From Methylomonas sp. EFPC3 (GTDB lineage: Bacteria; Pseudomonadota; Gammaproteobacteria; Methylococcales; Methylomonadaceae), in assembly GCF_029643245.1 (NCBI RefSeq), contig NZ_CP116398.1, forward strand, positions 2,356,001 through 2,420,000: DNA of 64,000 bases. The letters are read 5' to 3'. The position numbers were made by a program, and so were the translations under genes. This document shows, piece by piece, positions 36,245 through 48,800 of this stretch. The first letter of the stretch is position 1; every line of letters begins with the position of its first letter. The notes beneath the pieces are model-generated. The model did no database searches. It saw only the letters and a program-made list of their open reading frames with translations, and was not told the DNA's origin.

Positions 36245-38983
36245 ATGGAACAACCCCGCCCCGACCCAGATGTCCTGCTAGCCCGGTTTGCACGCGACCA
36301 GGCCAAGGCCAGGCGCGGCCGGTTGAAGATTTTCTTCGGCGCCGCGGCCGGCGTCGGCAAGACCTTTGCGATGTTGCTGGCGGCCCGGGAACGCCGTGCC
36401 GACAATCTTGACGTCGTGGTCGGCATCGTCGAAACCCATGGCCGTAAAGAAACCCAGGCGCTGCTGGCTGGGTTGGAAACCTTGCCGCTACGCCGGATCG
36501 ACTACAAAGGCGCCGTGCTGCACGAATTCGATCTGGATGCCGCGTTGAAGCGGCGGCCGGCGATCATGCTGGTCGACGAATTGGCCCATTCCAACGCGCC
36601 CGGCTCCCGCCATCCGAAACGCTGGCAGGACATCCACGAACTGCTCGAAGCCGGCATCGACGTCTATACCGCGCTGAACGTGCAACACCTGGAGAGCTTG
36701 AACGACGATATCGGCCAGATCTCCGGCATCCGGGTCTGGGAAACGGTGCCGGATACCGTGTTCGAGGACGCCGACGAAGTCGAGTTGGTCGATCTGCCGC
36801 CGGACGAACTACTGAACCGGCTCAAGGAAGGCAAGGTTTACCTGCCGCAACAGGCCCAGGAAGCGATCAACCATTTCTTTCGCAAAGGCAATCTGATCGC
36901 GCTGCGGGAATTGGCCTTGCGCCAGACGGCCAGCCGGGTCGACGCCGAAATGCTGGATTACCGGCAAGACCACGCCATCCGCGAAGTCTGGCAGGTCAGC
37001 GAACGGATTCTGGTCTGCATCGGCCCGAACCCATTGGCCGAGCGCCTGGTCCGCGCCGGCAAGCGTCTGGCGACCAGCCTGCGCGCGGAATGGATCGTGG
37101 CCTACGTCGAAACCCCGCAGTTGCAGCGCTTGCCGGCCGAAAAGCGCGACGGCGTGCTACGCATTCTGCGTCTGGCGGAACAACTCGGCGCGGAAACCGT
37201 GACCCTGAGTTCGCCGGATATGAGCGAAGCCTTGATCCGTTTTTCCCGGCAACGCAACATCGGCAAAATCGTGATCGGCAAACCCAGCCGGCGCGGCTGG
37301 CGGCGCTGGTTGTTCGGATCGGTGGTCGATACCCTGGTCAGCCGGGCCCATAATATCAACCTGTATCTGCTCGGCAGCCCGCAAACGCGGGAACGCGGCG
37401 CAGCCGCGCCGGAACTGGCGCTGTTCGGCAAAAGCCCCCTGCCCGGCCTACGCCAACGCATCCCGGCCAAAACCAAACGCCGCTACTTAGGCTACCTATC
37501 GGCCTTTGCCGTCACCGGACTGGTCACCGCGGCCGGCTATCTGCTGCTGGGCCGCCTGGAACCCGCCAATCTGGTGATGGTGTATCTGTTGGGCGTGATT
37601 TTCGTCGCCAGCCGATTCGGCCGCGGCCCTTCGGTGCTGGCCTCGGTGCTCGGCGTCGGCTGCTTCGACCTGCTGTTCGTGCAGCCGTACTACAGTTTTT
37701 CGGTGGCCGACAGCCAGTACCTGATTACGCTGTCGGCGATGCTGGCGGTCGGCATCGTCATTAGTAACCTGACCGCGAACGTGCGTTCGCAAGCCAAAGT
37801 GGCCGCGCACCGCGAACGCCGGGCCGCGGCTTTGTATTCGATGAGCCGGGAGTTGGGTAGCAGCCAGACCGAAACCGACGTAGTGCGGGTCGCGGTAAAA
37901 CATTTGTATGCCGAATTCAGCAGCCGCAACGTGATTCTGTTTCCGAACGCCAACGGCCGCATGGCGTTTCCGACCCAAAAAGCCATCGCCGAATCGCTGC
38001 TCGGCGCCGATTTGAGCGTGGCCCAATGGGTATTGGACCACAACGAAATCGCCGGACAAGGCACCGATACCCTGCCCGGCGCCTCCGTCGTCTACTTCCC
38101 AATCCACGCCGACGACCAGGTATTGGGCGTGCTAGCCTTGTTGCCGGTCAATCTGCGCCGGGTGTTTTTGCCGGAACAGCAAAAACTGCTGGAAACCTTT
38201 TTACGCCAGATCGGCCAAGCCATCGGCCGCATCCGCTTTTCGGAACGGGCCCGCTCCACTCAGATGCAAATGGAAGCGGAGCGCCTGCGCAACTCGCTGC
38301 TCAGCGCAATTTCCCACGATTTGCGCACCCCGCTGGCGACCATCATCGGCTCGGCCAGCACCATCGCCCACAACGAGCAAAAACTGGCACCGCAGGACAT
38401 CGTCGAACTCGGCCAGGGCATTGTCGACGAAGCCGAACGGATGGCGAATCTGGTCAACAACATCCTGGACATGGCCAAGCTCGAAGCCGGCGTGCTGGAG
38501 TTGAACAAGCAATGGTACCCGCTGGAGGAAATCGTCGGTACCGCACTGAACCAGTTACAAGCTCAACTGGCCGGCCGGCCGGTCACGGTCAAGCTGCCGC
38601 CGGGTATACCATTGGTGCTGGTCGATTCGGTGATGATCGAACAGGTCTTGATCAATCTGCTGGAAAACGCCGTACGCTATACCCCGGCGGGCGGCGCGCT
38701 GGATATTTCGGCCGAATTTGGCGACAGTTCCGTCGAAATCGCCGTCGCCGACCGCGGCCCCGGCATCCCGCGCGGTCTGGAAGAACGCCTGTTCGAAAAG
38801 TTCTACCAAGGCCGCCAGGAGACGGCGCAAAGCGGCGTCGGCCTGGGCCTGGCGATCTGCCGCGCGATCGTCGAAATCCACGGCGGCACCATCAGCGCAC
38901 GCAACCGGCCGGAAGGCGGTGCGGTATTTGCGTTCAAGCTGCCGCTGGATCAAGCCCCACCCGAAGTCGAACTCGAGGAATAA
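36245..38983 (+). CDS. kdpD: sensor histidine kinase KdpD
   Basis: Osmosensitive K+ sensor kinase of 912 residues, full length for the family. Order: KdpD N-terminal domain with Walker A GAAAGVGKT (residues 32-40), a USP-like domain about 250-370, a four-helix DUF4118 membrane segment about 405-505, a GAF domain about 520-640, HisKA with phospho-acceptor His691 (ISHDLRTPL), and an HATPase domain with NLLENAVRYTP and DRGPGIP. It controls high-affinity K+ uptake through KdpE. kdpE follows 21 bases downstream. The transport genes kdpFABC are not adjacent on either side, so the pair acts at a distance or on other targets. Confidence 0.96.
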   Translation: MEQPRPDPDVLLARFARDQAKARRGRLKIFFGAAAGVGKTFAMLLAARERRADNLDVVVGIVETHGRKETQALLAGLETLPLRRIDYKGAVLHEFDLDAALKRRPAIMLVDELAHSNAPGSRHPKRWQDIHELLEAGIDVYTALNVQHLESLNDDIGQISGIRVWETVPDTVFEDADEVELVDLPPDELLNRLKEGKVYLPQQAQEAINHFFRKGNLIALRELALRQTASRVDAEMLDYRQDHAIREVWQVSERILVCIGPNPLAERLVRAGKRLATSLRAEWIVAYVETPQLQRLPAEKRDGVLRILRLAEQLGAETVTLSSPDMSEALIRFSRQRNIGKIVIGKPSRRGWRRWLFGSVVDTLVSRAHNINLYLLGSPQTRERGAAAPELALFGKSPLPGLRQRIPAKTKRRYLGYLSAFAVTGLVTAAGYLLLGRLEPANLVMVYLLGVIFVASRFGRGPSVLASVLGVGCFDLLFVQPYYSFSVADSQYLITLSAMLAVGIVISNLTANVRSQAKVAAHRERRAAALYSMSRELGSSQTETDVVRVAVKHLYAEFSSRNVILFPNANGRMAFPTQKAIAESLLGADLSVAQWVLDHNEIAGQGTDTLPGASVVYFPIHADDQVLGVLALLPVNLRRVFLPEQQKLLETFLRQIGQAIGRIRFSERARSTQMQMEAERLRNSLLSAISHDLRTPLATIIGSASTIAHNEQKLAPQDIVELGQGIVDEAERMANLVNNILDMAKLEAGVLELNKQWYPLEEIVGTALNQLQAQLAGRPVTVKLPPGIPLVLVDSVMIEQVLINLLENAVRYTPAGGALDISAEFGDSSVEIAVADRGPGIPRGLEERLFEKFYQGRQETAQSGVGLGLAICRAIVEIHGGTISARNRPEGGAVFAFKLPLDQAPPEVELEE

Positions 38984-39004
38984 AGCACAACGGAAACCCG
39001 CGCC

Positions 39005-39703
39005 ATGTCCAAAACCGACCCCGTTATCATCGTCATCGAAGACGACCCGGCCATCCGCCGCTTTCTGCGCACCAGTCTGCACAGCAACGGCTATAAGGTG
39101 TTCGATGCCGAGACCGGCAAACAAGGCTTGGTCGAATTGGGCGTGCGCAAGCCGGACTTGCTGATCCTGGACCTGGGCCTGCCGGATATGGACGGCGTCG
39201 ACGTGATCAAGGCGGTGCGAGCCTGGTCTGCGTTACCGATCATCATTCTCTCGGCCCGTAGCGGCGAACAACAAAAAATCGACGCGCTCGACGCCGGAGC
39301 GGACGACTACCTGACCAAACCCTTCGGTTTCGGCGAATTGCAGGCGCGGATTCGGGTAGCTCTGCGCCACGCCTTACGCCCGCAGGACTCGGCGCCGGAG
39401 TCCGTGTTTACCACCGGCAATTTGCAGGTCGACCTCAGCAGCCGGGTGGTTAAAGTCGACGACCGCGAAATCCACCTGACGCCGATCCAATACCGGCTGC
39501 TGTCGGTACTGGTGAAAAATGCCGGCAAGGTACTGACCCACCAGCAAATTCTCCGAGAAGTCTGGGGCCCCAATTACCAGGAGCACGCCCACTACCCACG
39601 GATTTACATGAGCCAGCTCCGGCAAAAACTGGAAGCCGACCCCGCCCAGCCCAAACTGCTGCTCACGGAATCCGGGCTGGGTTACCGGCTTAAAGTTTGG
39701 TAA
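39005..39703 (+). CDS. kdpE: response regulator KdpE
   Basis: OmpR-family response regulator of 232 residues. The receiver has acidic EDD at residues 12-14, phospho-acceptor Asp56 (LILDLGLPDMDG) and Lys in DYLTKPFGFGEL. The C-terminal winged helix begins near residue 135 (LTPIQYRLLSVLVKNAG, THQQILREVWGP, HYPRIYMSQLRQKLE). It is co-transcribed with kdpD. The expected target, a kdpF promoter, is not in the window. Confidence 0.95.
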   Translation: MSKTDPVIIVIEDDPAIRRFLRTSLHSNGYKVFDAETGKQGLVELGVRKPDLLILDLGLPDMDGVDVIKAVRAWSALPIIILSARSGEQQKIDALDAGADDYLTKPFGFGELQARIRVALRHALRPQDSAPESVFTTGNLQVDLSSRVVKVDDREIHLTPIQYRLLSVLVKNAGKVLTHQQILREVWGPNYQEHAHYPRIYMSQLRQKLEADPAQPKLLLTESGLGYRLKVW

Positions 39704-39776
39704 CGGCCAATTGCAGTTACCCCCAAACCCAGCCAATGTCCGCAAACCGAACGATCCCCGCCATTCACCAAAGAGG

Positions 39777-39811
39777 GAGGCTTGGCTCACCAAAGCCAAG
39801 CCTCGGATTTT
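39777..39811. terminator. bidirectional terminator between kdpE and the giant gene
   Basis: An 11-bp perfect stem, GAGGCTTGGCT (39777-39787) with AGCCAAGCCTC (39794-39804), has a six-base loop. On the plus strand GGATTTT follows. It lies between the convergent kdpE and giant-protein genes. Confidence 0.75.
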
Positions 39812-39814
39812 GGC

Positions 39815-42800
39815 TTACCTCGCCACACCCCCAAACACTTTCGTGGCATAGGTAAACTTCACGGTAGATGCATAAACAAACTGCACATCCACCGAAATAG
39901 CGTCGCCCGGTTTTAACAACTGGTTCGGCACTTCCAGGTAGGTTCTGCCGGTTTCATCGATCTTGGCACCCACCACTACAACATTTGCACCGCCCAGGTC
40001 AAACATCAAGCGGATTGGCGCTTTCACATCCAACGACGAGGCGTTACGCAACGTAAGGGTCGCGCTACTGGTCATTTTCCGGGTGACCCGATCCAGCGTC
40101 GATTTCAATGCCGACGAGGTTACCGGAATCAAGTCGCTAACTTCTTGGTAACGCAGAGCCGGCAACGCTTTGACCAGCACGTTATCGGTCGCGCTGTCCT
40201 GCCCATCCGATACGCTCAGTTGCAGTACGTAATCACCCAGCACATCGGGTATGAACAACGCTTTGGCAAGGTCGGCCGGATCGGTTTGGATCGCCGCATC
40301 GGTCAAATGGCTGCCTGACGGGATCGATACCAAGTGCCATGCGTAAGTTAATGGCTGCGGCCAGGTATCGTTATCGCGACTGCCGGAAGCATTGAGTGGC
40401 GCAACCTTGCCCAACTCAATCGCCGAATCCACACCCGCATCAGCGACCGGCGGCAAATTGGTCCTAGTTACATGCACAACCGTACTGTTTTCGGCGGCAT
40501 CCTTACCGTCAAACACCCGCAAGGTGAAGCCGTAGTCGCCTATCGTATCGGCACTCATCGTGGCTTTAGCCTGATTCGCGTTCAGCAATGTCACGTGCGT
40601 GCTTTGCGAAGCATCGTTCAAGCGCCAAGCGTATTGCAAACTGCCGGGACCGCCATCCGGATCGACCGATTGACTGCCATCCAGCAATGTCTGCGTATTG
40701 ATCTCGACGGTTTGATCCAGGCCCGCATTCGCATTGGGTGGAACATTGGCCTTCGCCGCGACAATATCGACAGTATCCGGCTCGCTATCCAGTTGTCCGT
40801 CGGAGACGATCAACTCGACACGATACAATCCAGCCACATCCGGGGTGAATTGCGCATTCGGCGAACCATTATGTAAAAGGTCACTGTCCTGCAACCCGCT
40901 ACTGTCCGGCACGCTGACAAAACGCCAACGATAGTCGGACAACAGATTGCCATCCGGATCGCTGGAGGCCGTGCCGTCCAAGGTCACTAATTCACTAGTC
41001 GCCACGTTCTTATCAGTACCGGCGTTGGCAATCGGTGCCTGATTATCCGTGCCGTTGACAGTCAGTTGCAGTGTAACGGTCTTGCGTATCGTCGAATCCG
41101 TCGTCGAAACTATCTCGACTTTTACCGTACCGGTTTCGCGTTTGCTATCGCTCACCGTCAACGACAAACTGCCCGCCGCCAAGCCTGGCAACCGGAACAA
41201 GGCAATTTGTTGCGTCGGGTTGCCATCCAATCCCTGCAAACTGGCTTGTATGGAACCGGTTTTAGCAACGATAGTTGCCGAATAACTGTCCTCGATGTTG
41301 CCGGTATTTTGCACCGTAATCGCGAAATCAGCCGAGCCCGGATCGGCAAGCGATTTACTCGCCGGATTAGCCGAAGCGTCCAATGCTTTCCGTTCCGCAA
41401 CTGCAACCGACGTTTCAGCAACGGCCTTCACAGCGTTATTGGCCTGCGAAGTCGCTTGACCAAACAAAGCCAAATTGCCCGGTAACGACCAGCTCAAGTC
41501 ACCAAACGCAATCGCAATGTCTTGGTAGCTACCTGGGAACAAATCGACCAGACTTGACGCTAGCGTGGCGGAAACAGATGCCGCGCCGCCCAGGGTCAAA
41601 TCGAAAATATCCTGCACACTGCCGGTGTTGGTCACCCGTAACAACAACGAACTATTGCCGGAATCGCTGTTCGGCAAAAACACCACCGAAACGCCGCGTT
41701 CGGAAACATTCAACTGCCCCACGGCCGAACGGTTGACTTGCGCATTGCTGTTGGACAGCGCGGAGACCAATACGGCATAGTTTCCGGGTGTGGTGCCGAC
41801 CGGCGGAGTCACAGTTAAGCGCACATCGCGGAAATTACTCAGACCCGGTGAAAGCGTCACCGCCGATTCACTAAACACACCGCTAAAGCCCTCGGGCAAA
41901 TCCGCCGCCAATGTATAAGTGTCTTCCACATTGCCGGCGTTGAACAACCGTACGGTGTAGGTTGCGAACGTACCCTGTCCCGCCGATTGGCTGGGTGGTG
42001 TCAGCCGCAAATCCAACGCTTGATTATCCAGCACCGTATCGCCGACCGCCGGTGCCTCGCTGACGGCAATATTACCCAGCGCAAAGTCCTTGACGCCCGC
42101 CGTCGAAACCGCGTTAACGGTAAAGCCCAATTCACCGGCGCCGGTATTCGCCGGCAGGTTGACGGTTAAGGTCACGGCTCCGGTCGCGCCGGCCGCAATA
42201 TCAACTGACTCCGGCAAGGTATAACTACCGTCCGGTAGGCCAGTAATCGACAAGGCGAACTGATCCGGCTGATTGAGCAAGTTTTGCACACTGACATTAA
42301 AACTCACGGACTGGCCGGCAACCGCCGAGCGACTGGCTGGCGACAGCTTCAAGATATGCTGCGCAGCCACCAACAACGGCGGCAAATTCAAATGGCCGTT
42401 GCCGCCGACACTAGCGTAATCCACCGTCGTACCCCGGCTAATCTCGCGGACTTCGCCCGGCTGCATGCCAGTCAGTTGCGAACTCAGACTAAACAAAATG
42501 CCGTTATCGGAATTCAATAACGCATCCCAGTGCAGTTTGGACTCGTCACTGCTAGTCGTTGCGGAAGACACCGCCGGATTGAAGCTAGCTGATTGCGGAA
42601 CGGTATTGCCGCTCGCGACAGCCCGATGATCAACTCCCAAAGTCACCGACGCCAGATTCTCGAATATCGTTGGCAGTGCGATTTGCACCCAGGTCGTAGA
42701 CGCCAACCGCTGCGAAAGTCCATTAGGCGCTTTCCATGAACCATCATTCAATTGGGACTGCATCAAATACTCAGCCCCGGCAACGATAGCCGGATCACTA

Positions 42801-45800
42801 CTATTCTGCGAACGTAACAGCAAGGCTTCCAAAGCATGCGCCGATGGCAAGGCTTGAGGCAAGCCGCCGTCATCTTCGCTCCAACTACCATCATTGTGTT
42901 GAATATTACGCAGATGCTGCGCGGCTGCTTCGATACGCTCCAACGCCGCCGTTAAATCAATACCGTTTAAATAAGGCAATGCAGCGTTTAAACCGATGAT
43001 CGTTTGTGCCGTCGTACGCGTGCTACGCGCGAATGGCCAATTCGCAGAGGAAAGCGTATTCGCAGCCTTTGTAATGGCACCACGGTAATTTTCAGCGCGA
43101 TCCGCCACCCGATACCCAATCTTAACTCCAGTGACATCCACAAATTGACTATCAAGGGATGGGTTGGGATCAGTGGTCACCTCGATCTTGAATTTTTTGA
43201 GCTGATGATTAGGGTAGAACTCCGTAATCCGTAAACTATCGATGCTAACTGGATCAGCAAATCGCCATACGCCGCTTGCGGGTTCATTACGGCTATCCCT
43301 AGGGAAGTATGCCCATCCGTTTTCCTCTTTGTTTTTTACGCCATCGATGGAATCGGCAATCGGATAATTGGACTGCTCGAAATTGGCAGACGCCCCGTTG
43401 AACGCCACGCCTAAATGGCCACTAAAGGCCTCCAACTCGTTGAGCACAAAATTACCGTTACCCGCGTATGTGTCGCTTATGGTGACGCGAACCCCGGTAA
43501 CATTTTTTGTGGCATCAAAACTTATATCAATAGACGGACCTCGATTGTCGTTAATGACAATCTCCGCGCCATTAACCGAGAATTCATCGGGTAGAAATTC
43601 TACAATCGAATGTCCCGCCATCAATTCCAAAGCTTTCGCCATTGAAGTTATGTTATTGGCGGTAAGCCCAGCAGCCGGGGCGCCATCGGTATAAATTAAA
43701 TCAGAGCGTCCATCACCTGTATCAGTCCAAGTCCCATCATCGTTACGCTTAGTCAGCAACCAATCGAGTGCCTGCACGAACCGAGCAGACATTAGATCGA
43801 AATAGCTTGGTTCAAACTTGGCTACTGCCCAGGCCCACAGGCTGGTCTGTGATACGCCGATACGGTTAACGTCAAAACCAACCCAACCGAGTTCCTTGTT
43901 TTGCCAAGCTCGATAACCTTTGAAAAACTCTTGCTGCAGGTTACGGTCAAATGGCAATTCTGGCAGTTTTTTATGCGATATATCCAAGCCAGAAGACGCT
44001 TGAGCCTGCACATGGCAACCAAAACAATCGTAATTGGAGTTTTCCGTCCAGTTATTCCAAGCCGCCACATCGGCCTGCTCCCATAACACGCTACGTGTCA
44101 TCGCATCCCGTATTCGCACTGGCAATGAATCGTTCGGACCGGAAACCTGCTTGATTTCAAAGGTTTCCTCGCCCCGGTTATCACCGGGATTAGTATCGTA
44201 AACCCAGAAATAAACGTCGGTTTCCGCCGGCACATAAAGCTTGAACCGATGCGTCCCTACCGCATTTTCGACATCGGTATCGGATGCATACCAAAGCACC
44301 GGATCAGCCTGATAGCTTTTTAAGGGCATTGATGCACGGACACCGTACGACCAGGCTTTACCGTTATTGCCGCTATCATCGGAATACCAGGAGATAGCCC
44401 CGCTCTGCCGGGTAACTTCGTAAATCCCGGCATTCAAACGCACTTTTTTGCCGTTCTTATAATCCGGTCCGGCGTTGTCCACACCGGTTAACGTTACCGT
44501 TCGAGGGGCCATCGGTTGAGCCGACGCGTCGCCTATCGCTTGAATTTCGTCGTATAAATAAAATGTCGATCCGTCTCGGCTATCGAACAATCCGCTGATT
44601 TTCAGATAACGTAAATCGGTCGCCGGGAAGGTCAAATGTTGCAGGCCTCGGAATTCGCCTGCCGATTTATCGGCAACGGTAAAGAACGTTTGACCATCCA
44701 GCGAACCCTCCACTTTATAGCGGCCAAACCGATCGTCACCATCCCAGATATGAAACTGCAAGGTATCGATGGAACGGGTTTGCCCCAAATCCAACAGGAA
44801 ACTGCCCGCTGGCGACGCATTCCAGTTCACGCCAATCCAATTGCTTTGCGGATCGCCGTTTTGCAATTCGTCAATCAAATTGCCGATGGTGCCGTTGATG
44901 TTACCGGGATTATTGACGGAAATACTCGCCCCTTGTCGCGCCGCCGCCCAATTGATCCGACCCAAACTTGGATCGGTAGGCGCCAAGCCGATGCTGCCGC
45001 CCAAGCCGGTGACCGCCGGAGTCACTTGCAGCGAGGTGTTGACCAGACTGCTACCCGGCGGCACGACGACGGGACTCGCGGACACCACCGCCTTCACCGG
45101 CGCGCCAACCGACAAACTGCCCTCGCCCTGACCGCCGGGGATCGGCCGATTGGCGGCATCGGTCAGAATTAACTGCAGGCTGTACTGGCCTTCCGCCCAA
45201 CCTTGCGTGCTCAGCACATCCAAATCCAAGCTGACCGCATTGCCGCTACCGGCAATCGTCACTGGAATCGGCGTGGCGCTTTGATACACGGTTTGATCGT
45301 TGGCATCCTTGACCGTCAGGCTGGCCTTGGCGTTGATGTCGATGCCGGCGGTATTGGCTACCACGGCTTGCGCCCGTGTCGTACCGTTAACGGCCACAAA
45401 CGGCGGCGTGCCGCTAACCGACATGACGTTCACCGAGGCATTGGCACTGATCAGCAAGCCGCTGGCTTTCACTGTTTTGGCAAAGCCATCGACACTGGCA
45501 ACCGCTTGGTAACCAAAGCGTCCGCTATTGGCCGGCGTCAAGGTAATCGGCACGCTCGTGGTTTCGCCGGCCGCCAAACTCAGGGTGTCGATATCGGCTG
45601 CAGCCGCCAAGCCGTTCGGCAAATTCGCCAACGCCAGATGCAGATTCGCCGGCTTTTTACCCTTGTTCTTCAAGGTCAGGTTTGCGGTCACCGAACTACC
45701 GGGTTGAGTGACGCTGGCACTTGGCGCAATCGCTGCCACCACGCCCAAGGCGCTGGCTTCCGCCAAACTTTCGAACAACGGCGGCAGCAGGGTTTGGATG

Positions 45801-48800
45801 CCAGCCAGATTACAGCTTTGCGCCAAACTGCGCAAACCGCTGACCTCCGACGCATAGCCCGCCAACAGCGCATCGCCGGCCACCAATTTACTCAGGTTAT
45901 CCACCTGCAACTTGGCCCGCTCGCAATAACTGGTGTTAGTCGGCGTTGCCGCCCATTGTTCCAAAGTGGTTTGCAAATCGGACAACACACCCGGCAATTG
46001 GGTATTGCTGCCGTCCTGTGCTTGCTGTATGGCGTTGTCGATGGTTACGCCTTGGGCAGAGCGCAGGTTGACGCGTAAGGTGGCGCTACGCTGGCTGGGT
46101 TGCGGTGCGCCGGTCAGATCGGCGTTGATCACCAGATCCAGGCTTTGGCCGATGCTCAAGCCGGCATCGGTTTGCACCGTGACCGGGAAGCTTTTGGTTT
46201 CGCCGGCTGCCAGGGTAACGGATACCGGTAGCCCGGACAGTTGTACGCCGTTCGGTAATTGGGCTTGCAAAGTTAACTGCTCGGCAACGTTGCCGCTGGA
46301 GGTGATACTTAAAGTAGCCGTTCCAGTTTCGCCCGGCTTCACGCTGACAGCAGAACGATCCAAAGTTAATGAGGCCTCATGCAAATCAGGAATCTCAACC
46401 TGTGCCTGGCCGGTACTTTTCACGCCAGGATTTCTGGTACTGATCACGTCCAGTTTAAACGGAACTGTTGTACCGGCTGGTGGCACGGTGGAGCTTTCCG
46501 GTTTGATACAGACACCCACTTCGGCGGTGTGGCCGGCAGGAATGGTGACTTCAGGGATACTGCTTTGAGCTTTATAACCGGCGGGTACGTTAGAAAATGC
46601 CAGTTTGAAGGTATCGGTTGACGGACCGGTATTTTGGATTTGGGCTTTAAAAACAGAAGGAATCTCAGCACCGTGTACAGGAACTGTGAATAACGTATCT
46701 GACGGTAATTTGACTGATATTCCGGCTTGTGCATTTGGAAGGACAGTCGCCGGAACTGGTGCCAAGTCGCTGGAAAGAAATGAAAAAACTTGAGGATCGA
46801 ACGGCAGATTTCGATTAATCCAATCAAACCCAATTTTCACCCCTTCTTTGAAACCCTTGACAAACGCCTCAACAAATCCTTTTGGGGCTTTAGGGGTCTT
46901 CTTAAGATAGCCTAGTGCCTTAGCAAGTTGATCCATGGTTTTTTTCGTTTCGACTTTCGCTTGTTTCACTATAGAAGCAAGCTGATCGGTTCCATTGTTG
47001 TTCACGCCATCAAGAAGCTTTCCAATAAACACTAACTGTGTGCTAGAAAACCCATGCATTGCACCAATGAATTTAGCTATTTCCTTTACTCCCGGACTGT
47101 TAAGAATTAAAGCATACTCACCTGCGGCGAAATGACTACCATCTTCGTTAACACTAATTACATGCCCAGTAACTTTATCTACCTCCAACCATGCAATTAA
47201 ATCTTTTCCTCCGACGTTAACCATTTTTTCCGGGGTAAATACAACTTTATTGTTTTTGACTGCGTTACTTATCCGCGATTTTGCTTTACTCGACAAGTTC
47301 AAAGCATCTAAGTCCATTTGGGAAGAGGACTCAATGACTGTAAGGGAGTTGTCCAATTGCAAATTCTCGATTACTTTCGAAAATAAATCGACCTCCAGCC
47401 CGTATAGGGACTTCAAAATAGAACCTTCAAGGGTGCTTTCTATCAGCCCCCTGGCAATTTCAAAACTATTTCGAAGTGAGGCTATTTGCCCCGGAAAAGG
47501 CAAAGCCTCTAAAGTATTTTTAAGCAAATCTATTTCTGCTTTTAGAGTGTTATTTTCAATTTTAAACTTGGACACAATCAAGCGAGGTGTCGGGTAAAAT
47601 GCTTTCGTCAAATAACCTTGTTGCAATTGTTCCAGGGCTTTATCTGAGGCCAATGTAAATGTAATACCAACAGTCTCGCTCTGCACCACAGCCATATTCC
47701 GGCTAATTGAAACAGCTTCGTTTTGAATTTGCTTTTGTGCGTCGGTCTCTGGGCCGGTGATTGGGATTTTATCGAGCATTGGTTTAATACTGTTAAATCG
47801 ATTCTGCAGATTACTCAAGCGCTCAAACTGAGCCTGCATCACCAAACTATTCTGCAGCCCAGGCAGAATGTTGACAGTTGCGACATCGTTTTCAGTGATG
47901 CTGGGGCCACCATCAATAGTTCCACCAACAGTTACTTTTTCTCCATTTTCCCTCGCCACAATCCCGACTCGATCTAACAATTCGTACCCATAAAGCTCAG
48001 CATTGCCTTGAGCATTAAAAACTTCATATTCAACAAACAACCCTGAAAGAATTTGGCTACCCAAGATACCGCCGAAAAGCGAGAATGTTTCCTGATAATC
48101 TTCCCCCCGAATCATTTCGTCATCAGCAATATTAGAGTCACCCTGACCGACCAATAAATAAGGTGAATAATTATGACTTTGCCCCCAAAAGTTTGCGGAA
48201 CTGTTGACGAAATGACCAATCGACAGGGGTTTACCAACCAATTCCACCGATGTGAAGGTGTGTTCCAAAACCGCTTTGGTATCCCTATCGTTTGGACCAC
48301 CGAGCGGCGCATCATATTCCCGTTTTAAACGCACGGTGACTTTGTGCCGAAGATCATCCGGCACTTGGTTGAAACGCTCAACCGCTGTGATAGCAGGTGT
48401 GCCAATTTCCAATTCTGTAAAACTGGGGTCTGCCGTTTCAAACCCTGCCCCAAACTCAACCCAATAATGCTCACGAGCTTCCGCCAGTAAATCGGCATTT
48501 TTGTCTGGTTCAGCACGCAGGGCGTTTTCATCAGGGCAACCCACCACGTTCAACGGCATTTTGAACATCGAATTGATGATTTGTTTGGCCTTATCGTCCG
48601 GCAAAGTTGCTGCTGCATATCGAGCCGGAATATTGGAAGCCCGCAAGAGCGCAATCATCAAACTGGCTTTATCCAGCGCATTACCGGCCTTGCTCCACAA
48701 GGTGCCGCGCGCGCCGCGCAACGAGCCTTTGTAAACTTCGTTGCCGATTTCATCGCGAACGAAAGCGAAGATCAGCGCCGGGTCATGATTCAATTCAGTG

